DNA from: Mnemiopsis leidyi
Taxonomy: Eukaryota > Ctenophora > Tentaculata > Lobata > Bolinopsidae
Assembly (NCBI GenBank): GCA_000226015.1
Contig: JH153283.1
Location: 14,801-38,693 of the forward strand
Direction: 5' to 3'
Length of the DNA stretch: 23,893 bases
A program made the position numbers and the translations under genes. The notes under the pieces are model-generated. The model had not been told where the DNA came from, did no database searches, and worked only from the letters and a program-made list of their open reading frames with translations. Below, in pieces: positions 1 to 10,900 of the stretch (positions are counted from its first letter, which is position 1; every line of letters starts with the position of its first letter).

Positions 1-300
1 CGAAGACCCTCTAACCATTTATCTCACTTATACAAAGACTGTATAGTTTTCTAAGGCTTTAATCTGGTTTTGTCGCGACCTTTGTTGATGTCGCTGCTTC
101 AATGCTCACAGTCAGTTGGTAAAGCTTTATTCTATGATATGTATCTTTAATTTCAAATAATTTACTGGTAGGCACTTGAGGTCAGGTAGACAGGTAATTT
201 TATCAATTTTTTCTATATATTTTTTATCTAGGCATATTTGTTAAACAATAAATTCTGTATACTGTTTAGAATGCCTGGTGTGGTCCCCCTCGGGGTTTTC

Positions 301-317
301 AAAAAAAAAAAAAAAAA
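301..317 (+). repeat. A-homopolymer (17 A)
   Basis: Seventeen consecutive A follow ggggttttc. There is no recognisable retroelement body upstream and no visible target duplication, so I call it only a homopolymer. Confidence 0.9.
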
Positions 318-1474
318 TTGATCCAATATTTTCATTTTGTTGGAATATAAGAGGTGTTGTGAGGACAAATTTATAACTAAAAAGAAAATGGATTGAAGTC
401 GATTGGAGTTTTTATTTACAGGGCAGGGGACAAAAATTACAATAAAAAACCCTGTCTTGCCAGCATTTAAATCTGTTATAAATGTAACTAAAAAGTGTAC
501 ACTTTGTTGTTGAAAAATAATGCAAAAAAGGATGAAAAAACAATTTTTTGCTTCAGAAAGAGCCGAAGTTGAAATTTTGCTCAAAAATGGCCAAATACTG
601 CATCAAAGACAGTCATTGTTGCTAGGCCAGGATCTTGGGCGAAAATAACTATTTGCCAATTTTTTTGAAGAAAAAATCTTAATATTCCAAAATTTTTGCC
701 ATAGGACCTTAAAAAAGGTTTTTTTTCAAAAAGTGATTTTTCGCTCAATTGGACAAAAAATTGAGTTCCTCAAAAATGTTGAAAATTTGATGATAAAGTG
801 CTTAATAAATAGTGCTTCCTGATAAAGTTTACAGAGAACAATAATCAGCTGATGATTTATACCTTAAGAGATGAAAAAATAAAAAAGTTCTGGACCATCC
901 AGCGAAGTATTTATTTAGAATTTCATCAAAGAATTGGCTTCCATTTTTTAGCCCTGTTTTGGGATGTACAAACTATTCGCTTTAATACATACCAAAACAT
1001 ATACCATCAAAAAAATGTTGATAGAGTAATGATTACATTTTAGGTGCTAGCTTAGGCTTTTTAGTCGCAGTTTTACTGAGGTAGTAGGTACCTGAATTCC
1101 TAGTTGTATAAGTTCACTGGTTACTTCTTAACTTCTAGAAGCTACATTTCACAAAGCTACAAAGTCATGGCACTCCTAATTATTCCCATGCACGTGAGTT
1201 TTTGTCTGGAGTCTAAATGTTTTCCGGGCTGTAATTATAGTTTTACTTTGAACAGCAGGCCAAAGGTCTTATCTCTCACCTGACCTAACTAGATCAGAGA
1301 CCCGAAGGTGGATATCTGGGGATGGCCGCATGTCACATCACTTACTCATTGTCCTATTTCGAATCACATGTCTTTTTATCAGTAACATCAAGGTGTTAGA
1401 TTATGAGTATTTCTGGAAATTTTTAATCATATAACTTACTTACCTAATTTCTAGAATACCAAGACTTTACCAGA

Positions 1475-1532
1475 ACGTTGTCATGTGACACCTGGACGTT
1501 GTCAAGTGACAACGTTGTCATGTGACACCTGG
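1475..1532 (+). repeat. Three-copy ~21-bp tandem repeat with palindromic core
   Basis: Copies lie at 1475-1495, 1496-1511 (truncated, one substitution) and 1512-1532. The unit begins acgttgtcatgtgac and ends cacctgg. The junction between copies two and three forms the palindrome tgacaacgttgtca. Confidence 0.85.
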
Positions 1533-2699
1533 AGACAAGATATTTAGGTGCAAAGACTTGCATATTCTTCAGTACATGTTCTCGGTGGTAATAATTAGTT
1601 TTTCATGTCATTTCGTGTTGTCACTGGGCTCCATTCGGGCTTGGTTTAAACGTGTATGTGCTATTTCCAATCGTGACTACCAGGAATTTAAAGGTGGTAA
1701 CAGAGCTGTAAAATAAGTTTTAGTCCTATGTTAAACAATCTAGATAACCTCGAATTATTGTCAGCAATGTGCAGTACACCGTTATACAAAAAGCGTTAGA
1801 ATGGTTTCATTGCAAGTTCGGATATATCATTGGTCCATGAGAGGTAATAATACCACTGCTCTATTGTAAGAGCAATAATACCCATCATTTCGTTGCCCGT
1901 ATAAGGAATAATCTAATAGCTGCCAGCATGTGATTCGACAGTTTAACTCATCACGAGATGGCCTTGGCACTGGTCCAATATCCTTGCTGTTATGGCCGCA
2001 CATGACTCCCATTAGTCAGTGCTATAAATTCGTGTCCTTGGGCCCTCTCTCTTCAGTTCTTACCTAGCGTATATGTTCTCTTTTTAGTTTTAAGTTAGGG
2101 TCAACAAACCGTAACATACATAATTTTTTTCAGTAGGCTTGTCTTTAAGTTGGAAGCTAGTATAAACTTCTAGATATCCCTGTACATTTAAGAACTAGCA
2201 GGCTCCAGATTCAACAAGGCTGCTTTAAAAATTTACTATAGTTACGGCATTGAAATATTAGCTAAACAAATGCATATATAATAGAAAGATAGGACGTAAA
2301 AACTGTTAAAGCCGATTTTGCTGTTTATTTTACTGGTCGTTTGAGCATTCTAAACAAAAATTCTGGGTTGTGGCCTTAATCTTATTAGTGCGCCTCTAGA
2401 ATATTTCGCTTTTAACAAATCAGCAAATTTAAAATTGCTGGACTCAGATTAATCAGATTTTCCTCACCCTACCTGCGAGAAAATTAAATTCAGTTTGGCC
2501 TAGTTGCCAGTTGGAGCAGAGCCAAGTTAATATTTCCTGGTTTGCAAAGTGAAGAGTAATTATTAGCAGTCAGTGCTGTTTCTCTGACTTTAGCAGCAAG
2601 TGCTACGCTTACTTCGATTCAGATAGGTTTGACGATTTTATTTTGTATTGATATGTAATTTTACACCCTATCTTTACTAGCATTATAAATCAAAGCAAA

Positions 2700-3751
2700 A
2701 TGGCTTGCAAATGTGGATGCGGATGTAATTGTACTGGGTGCAGCAGTACCGGCTCTGGCTGCTCCTGCGGTAAGTTTCTTCACACTTCTCCTTTACTGGG
2801 GTAGAGCCACGTAGGCTTAGCCGGTAAGTTCTACTGGTTACCATTGGAAGGCTTCCAGGGCCAGCTAGCTTTTAACTTTTTTAGTTAACCTTTGTCTTAT
2901 ATTTGGGTTTTGTTAAACCTATCTGCTCTGCAGTTCTGCAGTTGTACAACTGTGATATTAAGTTAAGACCCCTTGTTTGGGAATAGAATGCTTCAATTCC
3001 ACCAGATGGTGCAGGATTTTTCTTGCTGGGCTAGCTCATAGACTGTCTGTGAGCACAGCCACTCAACCTGAACCTACCTGTTCAAACTTTGTCGCTGAAA
3101 CTTTGAATGTTGCTTTAATTTTTTGCGCGCATTGGAACCAGTTCTTAGCTGCATTGCAGCATAATTAAAATATTTTACCGCCGATGAATCGATGGAACTT
3201 TCATTATTTTACCAATTTGACATGTTTGTACATGTTAAATGGACCAGTTTCTGACGAAGGGATTACCTTCTAGTAATACCGCTTTTGGCTTGTTTTGAAT
3301 CCCCGGCTGGATCCCTAAGTGGATATTACATTTTGAGAAAAGAACACAGACCTTTACTTCCCGATCATACCAGATTTGATCTGGTCTGAAGGAGATTGAG
3401 TCCAGTTTTTCCGGCTGAAAGCCAACAAGATACAACACACTCAAGTGTACTTCTAACCCTGGAGAGGTCGGTATTCGAATCTCCTGAGGTAAGCAGCTGG
3501 CAGGAAGAGTTTTCTTTAAACTCCTGGATTGTGGTGAGCAAAAATTATTATCATTTACTAGTTATAGCCCCTGATTGAGCTGTATCATAATTTTTTTATA
3601 TTTTTATTTTAACTTGTGTAGTTTATATGCAAATATATAAGTTCATGTTGTAATTTTTGAGAAATAAAAGAGTGCCTTACGCATAAGTCGAATGTTTTAT
3701 CAATCATCTACACGTTCAGGAAAGAAGTGCTGTTCTAACTGCAAATGCTAG
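2700..3751 (+). CDS. Metallothionein-like protein 1 (33 aa, two coding exons)
   Basis: The coding exons are 2700-2769 and 3720-3751. The 950-nt intron runs from gtaagt to cacgttcag and splits a Gly codon (phase 1). The 33-residue product has 12 Cys in CxC and CC arrangements. It starts MACKCGCGCNCTGC, has a Ser/Thr/Gly linker, and ends GKKCCSNCKC. It has almost no hydrophobic or aromatic residues, which is diagnostic of metallothioneins: small cytosolic proteins that bind Zn, Cd and Cu through thiolate clusters. The start is the first in-frame ATG, in good context (caaaATGG). The gene at 7055 is a clear paralogue, with near-identical first codons, the same intron position and the same C-terminal block. 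An AATAAA lies downstream at 4016-4021, and another sits inside the intron at 3663-3668. I cannot assign a metallothionein subfamily. No canonical TATA box at a sensible distance was seen. Confidence 0.87.
3124..3130 (+). promoter_or_regulatory. Possible intronic metal-response-element core
   Basis: TGCGCGC matches the vertebrate/insect MRE core TGCRCNC and lies inside the intron of the first metallothionein gene. It is a single 7-bp match, and no perfect cores were found just upstream of either ATG, so chance is likely. Confidence 0.15.
3663..3668 (+). promoter_or_regulatory. Intronic AATAAA just before metallothionein-1 exon 2
   Basis: A canonical polyadenylation hexamer lies about 50 nt upstream of the exon 2 acceptor. 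The paralogous gene has one in the same relative place (7224-7229). Confidence 0.3.
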
Positions 3752-4015
3752 ACGAATGGGTTTTGAGGATCAACAGAGACGTCAGAAACAAAAGAATACG
3801 GATCGTAGAATTTTACATTTTACGGACCAAATTATAAATAGTTAATTACTTTATTTGTTTTATTCAAATGCAACAAAAGTTGTCAATATTTTCCGCTTGA
3901 GAAAAAACTTCTGAAAAAAATGTAAGCTGAATGCTGAACCATGTATTGACTTTTACTAGATCACATTAGTTGTTGATCTTATTCTAAAGAATTCGTTTTA
4001 TTGCTTTGATGATCA

Positions 4016-4021
4016 AATAAA
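4016..4021 (+). terminator. Putative poly(A) signal of metallothionein 1
   Basis: AATAAA lies 265 nt after the stop codon on the gene's strand. It is the first canonical hexamer downstream that I found. Background AT-richness limits certainty. Confidence 0.4.
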
Positions 4022-5145
4022 TTATGGTTCGCCTTAAAAACAACTCTTGATATTTTGATGTATCATTTAAAGATGAATTAGAATTGTCTTTAAACAGCAG
4101 CTCTGTCTACCATTCGTTTTTTTTTAATGATAATTGATAATAGTAAGTAGAGTGGGGGGTCACGCATCTTTTTAATCGCATAAAAAGAATTGGAATTGTT
4201 CGGGTCATTGGGTCAATGTCTTGATTCAAGGTCTCCGCTTTTCGGAAAGGGTCTGACACAATGCTCTATCATGATCACGCCTAAATTCGGGAGGGGAATC
4301 GTGATGTGACAAAGTAAAAAACCCCTTGCCGTTGTCAACCAAGAAGTGATTATTAAAGCACATAAGCATGCTCAATCAGTTCGTGCAATTTCTTCGTTAG
4401 TTTTGGAGTGCGGTTAGAGGGACAGGATGTGACAAAATCATGTCATTAGAGCTTCAGTGGACGGTTTTGGAATTCCAAAGCTCTTGCTCAACATTTGCGT
4501 TCATTCGTCCGTTTTTCTGTTTGGAAAACTTTTATCGCCAATTTTAATGATTATCGCCAGGCCTGCCGTGTCTTCAATACGACTCGTCCACACTGAGAAA
4601 ATTCGGTTAAATCTGCTAACACGATGACTGTTTGTGCTTTGCAATAACCATCTTGAATAATTCTCGTTCATCTCAATTCTCAACATTACCAACAATTGAA
4701 AATAAACGGGGATCTGTGCAGGAATGTATGAAATTATATTTACAGGCCTCCAAATACACAGGAAGTCATGAGCGTCCTACTCCTAGGCAGCAAAGCTAAA
4801 GTCACAAGCAGCACGTAATGCACAGAAACCAATGTCAAAACCACCATAGAACTCTTTAAGTATTTTCTTGACGAGGAATCCTCGAACTTGTGGCAGAATT
4901 TTTGGAGTACCCGACTTTTCTGTGGTAAATTATCCCAGGTTTAGGGGCAAATGGAAAGAGCGATAAGCTGTGGTCAGTTCGTGAAGTGTTGTTGGAGTTT
5001 GGTACAGTCACACATTGTGTGATCAAGTCCTTACGCCCGGGAGGTTTTAATGCAAATGTACTTTACTCGGAATTATTGCGGCGGGATTATTAACGACAAG
5101 GGAAAATGTGGCCGAGTAATACGGTAATATTATGAACAAAACTAC

Positions 5146-5230
5146 GGACAACAGTCCGTTTTGGACAACAGTCCGTTTCGGACAGGAGTCCGGTTCGGAC
5201 AGGAGTCCGGTTCGGACAGGAGTCCGGTTA
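5146..5230 (+). repeat. 17-bp x5 minisatellite of palindromic units
   Basis: There are five head-to-tail 17-bp units (5146, 5163, 5180, 5197, 5214). Copies 1-2 read ggacaacagtccgttt plus one base; copies 3-5 read ggacaggagtccggtt plus one base. Each unit contains GGAC...GTCC, so each is itself a small inverted repeat. Confidence 0.95.
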
Positions 5231-5883
5231 CCGAAGAGTGTTCCAATTGAACCTTTTAAACTATATGGCTAACTCAAAGGCTATATCGTCCGTGAAATAA
5301 AAAATTGAAGAAATAAATATTTTTACTTTTATAGTCGTGCTTGAAAGTTTTACCACTTTACACAGATGCGATTCTGTTGGACCACCATGTTGTATGCTGG
5401 GAGCTACTAAGTTACTTAACATTTCTAGGCGAGAGCCTTACACAAGGCAAGCTTACTGCTAGTAACATTAAACATTTGGGTTTTTTGCCCTAAAAATTTG
5501 TCAGAGGTAGCAGTTTGGTGTTACTTGGGTTTCATCATATTTCTAAATGATTTACCCTAGCTTCTGTCGGGTATAAAGCCTGTTTTAATTGTAACTTATA
5601 TTGCCATTGTCAAATTCTTTCTGCATTTGGAATTTGGCATTTGCGTACATCAAAATTAAGTGCATTTATTGAACCTGGTGCGAGAAACAATACTTTCCCA
5701 GTAAAAGACCACTCAAAAGATCTACTGTACGATTAGCAAACGAATGAGAATGTAATAGATCAAAAGTTATCACACGAGGACGAAGGCACGAGTGATGGTA
5801 ATTTTCGATATCACACGACCTATGAGTTTGCTAATTTGCTATGAGTTTGTTGATTATAATATGTAGCAGATTGTCCACAATTT

Positions 5884-5916
5884 CTCGTTTTTCTGAGTAT
5901 ACTCAGAGAAAACGAG
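5884..5916. repeat. Near-perfect 33-bp palindrome
   Basis: The arms ctcgtttttctgagta and tactcagagaaaacgag are reverse complements apart from a one-base indel. There is no spacer; the centre is gtatac. Confidence 0.85.
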
Positions 5917-5969
5917 GAATTTTGAACAATCAGATCCTTCTATATGACTTCAGTTTTAACCACGGGAGG

Positions 5970-6043
5970 TTGCTAACGATCAATGTCCATTTTCATTTTT
6001 CCTTGCGCAAGGAAAAATGAAAATGGACATTGATCGTTAGCAA
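5970..6043. repeat. Perfect 74-bp palindrome (37-bp arms, no spacer)
   Basis: The left arm 5970-6006 and right arm 6007-6043 are exact reverse complements, centred on ttgc|gcaa. Complementarity stops sharply at both ends. The ends read ttgctaacg and cgttagcaa. No ORF and no flanking target duplication is evident. Confidence 0.97.
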
Positions 6044-6230
6044 GCTTGCCATTGGAAGCTATTTTCAATCAATTTTTGGATCTGGTTGGACGGAGTTAAA
6101 CCGTTATTTGTGGCTAACAGCCAACAAAATGCACTACCTTCATGTGTGATACTAGACCTGGATTGTTGTGAACAAGTGCTGATGAACGTCTGTCTAAGTT
6201 ATTTCATTCTATCTTTAAATGAATCAAATT

Positions 6231-6356
6231 GAATTCTCAATTTGATTCTAATGCTTGACTGCTTGAGATATTTCTTACAGATTATAAAATGTGAAATGAA
6301 TTCTCAATTTGATCCTGATGCTTGTGATATTTCTTACAGATTATAAAATGTTAAAT
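6231..6356 (+). repeat. Tandem duplication of a ~60-bp segment
   Basis: Copy 1 is 6231-6297 (67 bp) and copy 2 is 6298-6356 (59 bp). Both start gaattctcaatttgat and share gatatttcttacagatta. Copy 2 lacks 8 bp that in copy 1 is a local gcttg duplication. Confidence 0.9.
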
Positions 6357-6744
6357 GAAACAAATGTTTGTATAGGTTTACATCCCATACTCGTTGCTTT
6401 GATTAGAGTTGCCAAACAAACATCCTGTGATAAAATAGGCTAGTCAAGTCTGATATTCTGATATTGTACAATTTTTGACGGCATCAATGCATTTAGACAA
6501 AAACTGATGCTCCAACTGCCAATTATGATGGGAAGAAAGGCTTTAAAGATTGTCGAAGACCGCGAGATGAAAAATGTTAGATTTAAATTTCTAGTTCTCA
6601 AACAATGTTAACTGACTTATAAATTGTTAAGGATTACGCATTTATAGTAAGATGACTCATAATGACTCATTGCATTAAAATTGTAAGATGATGAATGTTT
6701 TAATATTTCAACATAAGTGTTTTGTTCTAACCGGCCGTGAAATT

Positions 6745-6772
6745 TTATAAAAAGTCGTGTTTATAAAAAGTC
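6745..6772 (+). promoter_or_regulatory. Duplicated TATA-like motif upstream of metallothionein 2
   Basis: The 12-mer ttataaaaagtc occurs twice, at 6745-6756 and 6761-6772, separated by gtgt. It lies about 285 nt before the ATG. It could be the promoter if the 5' UTR contains an intron (possible acceptor cactag at 7030-7035). It could also be AT-rich background. Confidence 0.25.
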
Positions 6773-7054
6773 AAAGGTAATTTGAAATTTTAGCTGTGAA
6801 GGCATGTTCGCGGTTTTATGTTTAAATTATTATTCAATTTTCTCATCAATATAACTATTTAATTTTTAAATATTCTAACAAAAATGTGAATTTTTTGTTT
6901 TCCCTCGCTCTCCATGGAATTTGATCTGTTGATCTTTATTCAGTTCAATCGAAAACAAAAAAAATTCTCTGCTATTTTGTGATGTGTCAATTGACCTTAT
7001 CTTTTTGAAAATCTAATACACTAACATTTCACTAGCGTCAAACTAGAATAGAAA

Positions 7055-7277
7055 ATGGCTTGCAAATGTGGATGCAACTGTAAATGTAACACTTGCTGTA
7101 CTAAACCTACATGCTGTGGTAAGTTTTAACTGAAAAATTGATAGATTGAATTTTGGTATATAATATTCTCTTATTTCTGAGATTATGACTGATTTATACC
7201 AAGCAATTTTATTCTATTCATTGAATAAAATACCAAACTTCTCAGGAAAGAAGTGTTGTTCCGGATGTAAGTGTTAG
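7055..7277 (+). CDS. Metallothionein-like protein 2 (31 aa, two coding exons)
   Basis: The coding exons are 7055-7118 and 7246-7277. The 127-nt intron (gtaagt to cttctcag) splits a Gly codon in phase 1, exactly as in the gene at 2700. The product has 31 residues with 13 Cys. It begins MACKCGCNCKCNTCC, has a TKPT linker and ends CGKKCCSGCKC. It lacks aromatic residues, as expected of a metal-thiolate protein that buffers or detoxifies Zn, Cd or Cu. It differs from its paralogue mainly in the linker, where CC pairs replace the Ser/Gly-rich stretch, so metal preference may differ. The ATG context is gaaaATGG. ATTAAA at 7512-7517 is a possible poly(A) signal, and an AATAAA lies in the intron at 7224-7229. 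The paralogy makes recent tandem duplication likely. Confidence 0.89.
7224..7229 (+). promoter_or_regulatory. Intronic AATAAA just before metallothionein-2 exon 2
   Basis: A canonical poly(A) hexamer lies about 17 nt upstream of the exon 2 acceptor. It mirrors the intronic AATAAA in the paralogue. Confidence 0.3.
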
Positions 7278-7891
7278 AACGTTACATTCTCTTCTGACAA
7301 CTGATATGGCAACTGGAAACATGGAAGAACGCTGACTTGTAGAACTTTAAACTTCTCTGCTGTTGAGTGCTGATAACAGTTCTATTGTGGAAATATCAAA
7401 TGTACTGACTTTTGAGATGGTCAAATTTCAAATTTAAGGCAGCTGAGATTTTCAGTAGTATTTAAAATTGTTTCCGTCACGTTTTAAATGGACTAGTAAA
7501 TTCATGCATGCATTAAAGATTATTATTAACTTTTAACTGAACATGATCCGAATTATTTAGATAAGATATTTTTTCCAACAGTAAAGTTCTGTAACATGAT
7601 AATTTGAAAACTTTTTGCTTGAATTAATTGACGTCTTTTCTGGATTTTTCGTTTTCTGCCGAACCAGTACCACTAGATTTACCGTAAAATTTATAATTTC
7701 TGAGATTATGGAGACAAAACATCACAAGTTAAAAACTTTACCAATCCATGACCGAGTTCAATATGAAAATTTCGCATGAATATCAGCAAATATAATTCTT
7801 ATTTAGAATTTCTAACGCCAATTTAGAATAATAGGGATGAAAAAGCTGGATGTTCCGCAAATCAAAATCATCCAGTTCTAGCTAACTACAG
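7278..7891. other. Spacer between metallothionein 2 and the WD40 gene
   Basis: AT-rich, with no coding signal. It holds a possible poly(A) signal ATTAAA at 7512-7517 and would contain the promoter of the WD40 gene. No specific element is recognised. Confidence 0.5.
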
Positions 7892-7912
7892 ATGTCCGAA
7901 GAGGAAGTACAG
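7892..7912 (+). CDS. WD40 gene, candidate first coding exon (MSEEEVQ)
   Basis: An ATG directly follows an acceptor-like ctaactacag and gives seven codons, MSEEEVQ, before a gtttgt donor in phase 0. That matches the phase of the 8810 exon. An AG abutting the ATG would suit a 5'-UTR intron or trans-splice acceptor. A 21-nt exon is weak evidence, and other first exons are possible. Confidence 0.35.
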
Positions 7913-10900
7913 GTTTGTTTTCTCTGTACGTTCAGTAATACTCAGTACGTTCAGTACTGCTCAGGTTTTTTATCCAGGAGTAGTATGATCTATGCGAAGA
8001 GTGTCTCCGTTAGTCCAGCTAGCAGTTTTATAGTCAGCTATAAATGTATAAACTTTCTAGCGCTGACTCTACCCGCTACATGTACGTGTGAACTGTCCAG
8101 TTCTTGTGATGGACCTCCCTGAGAATGCCTAATTTAATCAAGGAATTAATACCACACACGCAGCCCAGCTCCCCTGCCTGACCTACACTAGACAATCATA
8201 GGCAACCTATAATATCTGTGTAGTGTGTAGATATACTTAATAACACGCAGAGCCAGTGTGATGTATCTTCATATTGTACACTTTTCTTTGCTCCTTCGAG
8301 ATAGTCACACCTACTGCGTGTTTGTCCAACAATCAACTAATTAGCATGTGTTACAGTGTAATCAGTGTCATTGAAAGTTCGGTCAATATGTCTGGCACGC
8401 CTCAATAATCAATATCAGCTGGAGTTGGTATGTATCAAGTCCCGTGCTATCCTCAGATAAGATGTAGAATGTAGCCTCCTGTAGCTGCTCCTACATACTG
8501 TGTGTAATTCACTAATGTAGACCACGTGCTCCTCACATGGTAGCCTGCTTGCTCGACCGTAATTACGAAACTTCCTCCTCAGATCATACACTATTGTTTA
8601 ACGACAATAAAGTAAATGTGTGTGACGTCGGTGGATAAATGAGAGCATGTATGTGAACAATACACTGCTTCTCGCTATTAGCTTTTGTTCACAGTAGAGA
8701 TAAAGCTGCTGATGACACTACTGTAAACAAACAAGTTTATAATTGTATCCTAAAATAGCAACACGGGAAAATTAGGAGATGTTAGCCTGTAATCGATTTA
8801 CAATTACAGGTTTACCCCTACGGGTTCCAGCACAGAGCCTCGTTTCATCAGAGCACCAAGAGTTCCGATGTGATCAGCATTGCGTACAGTCCGTTCTCTG
8901 GGGACTTCGCTCTGCTAGATGGAGCTGGAATTACTCACTGGAACAAGGATACTCAAATAGGTGGGATTGGAAAGTTGTTTTTAGTTTTCTTGACAATGGG
9001 CTAATGAGCATAAAAAGTCAATTTTTATTGTTGCTTCATATCAAAATTGTTTCCTATTAGGTAGGTCTCCTCGGTCGTCCTTATCTAAGGGTCGGTTTGT
9101 TTCTGTAGCATCTGTAATTTACAAAACTATTGGCGTGATGCCATGATCCTGGGAGATAGGAACGTCCCATAATAAGATAATAATAGCTTAACCTCTGTGA
9201 AGACATCGATAATTTCCCCAGGTTTCAGCTACTCGCTGAACAATTTGGATCGCGCGAAAACAAAACTTGCTGTTTAAATTGCGCTTATAACACGCGCATT
9301 CGCGCGCACCATGTGGTTTTGATCCCGTGCTTGTCCATTCACAAGCATAACATGCTTCAGATGCTTTCAAGTTTCACTGCGCCGTGTTTATTATTACTTG
9401 ACATGCTGTTCGATGTTTTATAAATAGTAAAACTTAAGCTACACCACAGCACCATCGCTTTGCCGTCATTGAGCATGTATCTGGAGACTCGTTTTACCAC
9501 GGACACATAATGTGTTAAAGCTAATACTCTGATTTACTGAATCCTGCATGTGAAACTCTCAAAATGTAACGGGATTGTAGACATATGGGTCAGCATGGGA
9601 GAATTTGTTACTTTTCCGAGGCTGTCATGGAATCTTATATTACAAGTCGAACACACGACCTAAATATTTTTAGAAAGCGATCCTCCGAAGTGTTAAACCT
9701 TATCTTTAACATTGTGAAGCAATTTTAAAACATGGTTGAAAAATTATCGGACCTTTAAAAACCTTTAAAAACAACGGGTGATAGATGCAATAGCAATCGT
9801 ACGTACGTATTAACAATTTTATCTAATCATCCAACATTCTTCTTCTTCCCCTCTTTAAAACCTTCGTTTCAGATAAAAGACTGCTGACCTACCCTTCAAA
9901 TAAGAAACAACTGTTGAAACAAATAATCTTTATACCAAAGTATGGTATATATTTTGCACTTGCAAAGGATAACACTCTTCAGGTATGGACTATACCCATG
10001 ATAGCGTAGACGCGTAGTATACGGACATTAGAATTTTCAGGGAGGGGTCGGGAATTTCTGTCACGTGACAGCTTTTCCCGAAAATTATTGGTCGTTTCTA
10101 TTTTCTCATTGGCCAATCACTGTCACATGAGGGGATCAATTTCCGACTCCTCCACAAAAATTCGGACATTAAGGTCTTAAAAGCTATGCCAGTATTGCAT
10201 GGTTCCTAGATGACGGCATGTGAATTTCTTTCTTCAACAAGAATTGCGGCCGCTTTCACTGTGTCAGGCGACCGCTGAATTTCCCGTATCAATTATCATG
10301 CCGTCGCTTATTGTAATTAAAATTCGCGAAATAAGGAATCATAATACGCAACCACTAACCACACGTAATTTCGGTTAATTTTCATAGTTCTGGCTCTGCA
10401 CGTGTAGATACAGACGCGCGAATTATTGCAGCCGTTCAATGCACGATTTCAAAATTTCACTCTGCACGCGCAAAGTTTGAACACTATCGCGCGTTCTTTT
10501 CATTGTTTTATATCAAATATCGTGAGTCTGTATGACGTCGTCATAATCATTTTGTCTGTGCTACCTTTATAATTTATTCATAGTCATACTGCGTTGTGTT
10601 TATACTTTATACCAATAGCGTTATGTAAGTTTGTCGTTAAACTTAAATAGATTTGTACCGTGTACGGAGCTGAGATTAAAATCGTGTTGTATCCATCTTT
10701 CAATCTGTTAAATTTCGACAAATTACTCAATAAAACTAAAGTTCATAGAATTTTGGTCATTTTTCTTGATGTGCAAATATACATAAATTTCATAATGATT
10801 ATGTATACCTGAAGGACATTCTGCGGCCTTGGGCAGCTAAAACCTATAATCGTATTTGTATACATGATAAGTTTGATAAAGGAGCGCGGACGTACGTACG

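Larger units (their letters stand above)
1..2699. other. Intergenic region upstream of the metallothionein pair
   Basis: I see no convincing exon in this AT-rich 2.7 kb. Open frames on both strands are short, low in complexity and lack a recognisable domain. It contains a 17-A run (301-317) and a three-copy ~21-bp repeat (1475-1532). Just before the first metallothionein ATG there is a possible acceptor, tttactag ending at 2675, which would leave a very short 5' UTR. The second metallothionein has a similar cactag at 7030-7035 near its ATG. A 5'-UTR intron or trans-splicing is possible but unproven. Confidence 0.5.
3752..7054. other. Spacer between the two metallothionein genes
   Basis: No intact gene is seen in this 3.3 kb. 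Between about 4140 and 5060 the base composition is more even, and all frames give only short peptides broken by stops. A decayed transposon or pseudogene is possible, but I recognise no domain. The rest holds a putative poly(A) signal for the upstream gene (4016-4021), a palindromic minisatellite (5146-5230), an imperfect palindrome (5884-5916), a perfect 74-bp palindrome (5970-6043), a duplicated ~60-bp segment (6231-6356) and a duplicated TATA-like motif (6745-6772). Confidence 0.5.

Noticed and set aside
228-584. 118-codon minus-strand open frame
   Set aside because: It is low complexity (a poly-F run from the A homopolymer), with no domain and no splice context.
3455-3490. B-box-like ggtattcgaatctcc suggesting a tRNA
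   Set aside because: The flanks do not form a T-stem, and no acceptor stem or A box is found.
4140-5060. Possible transposase or pseudogene relic
   Set aside because: Conceptual translation gives only short pieces in shifting frames and no recognisable motif.
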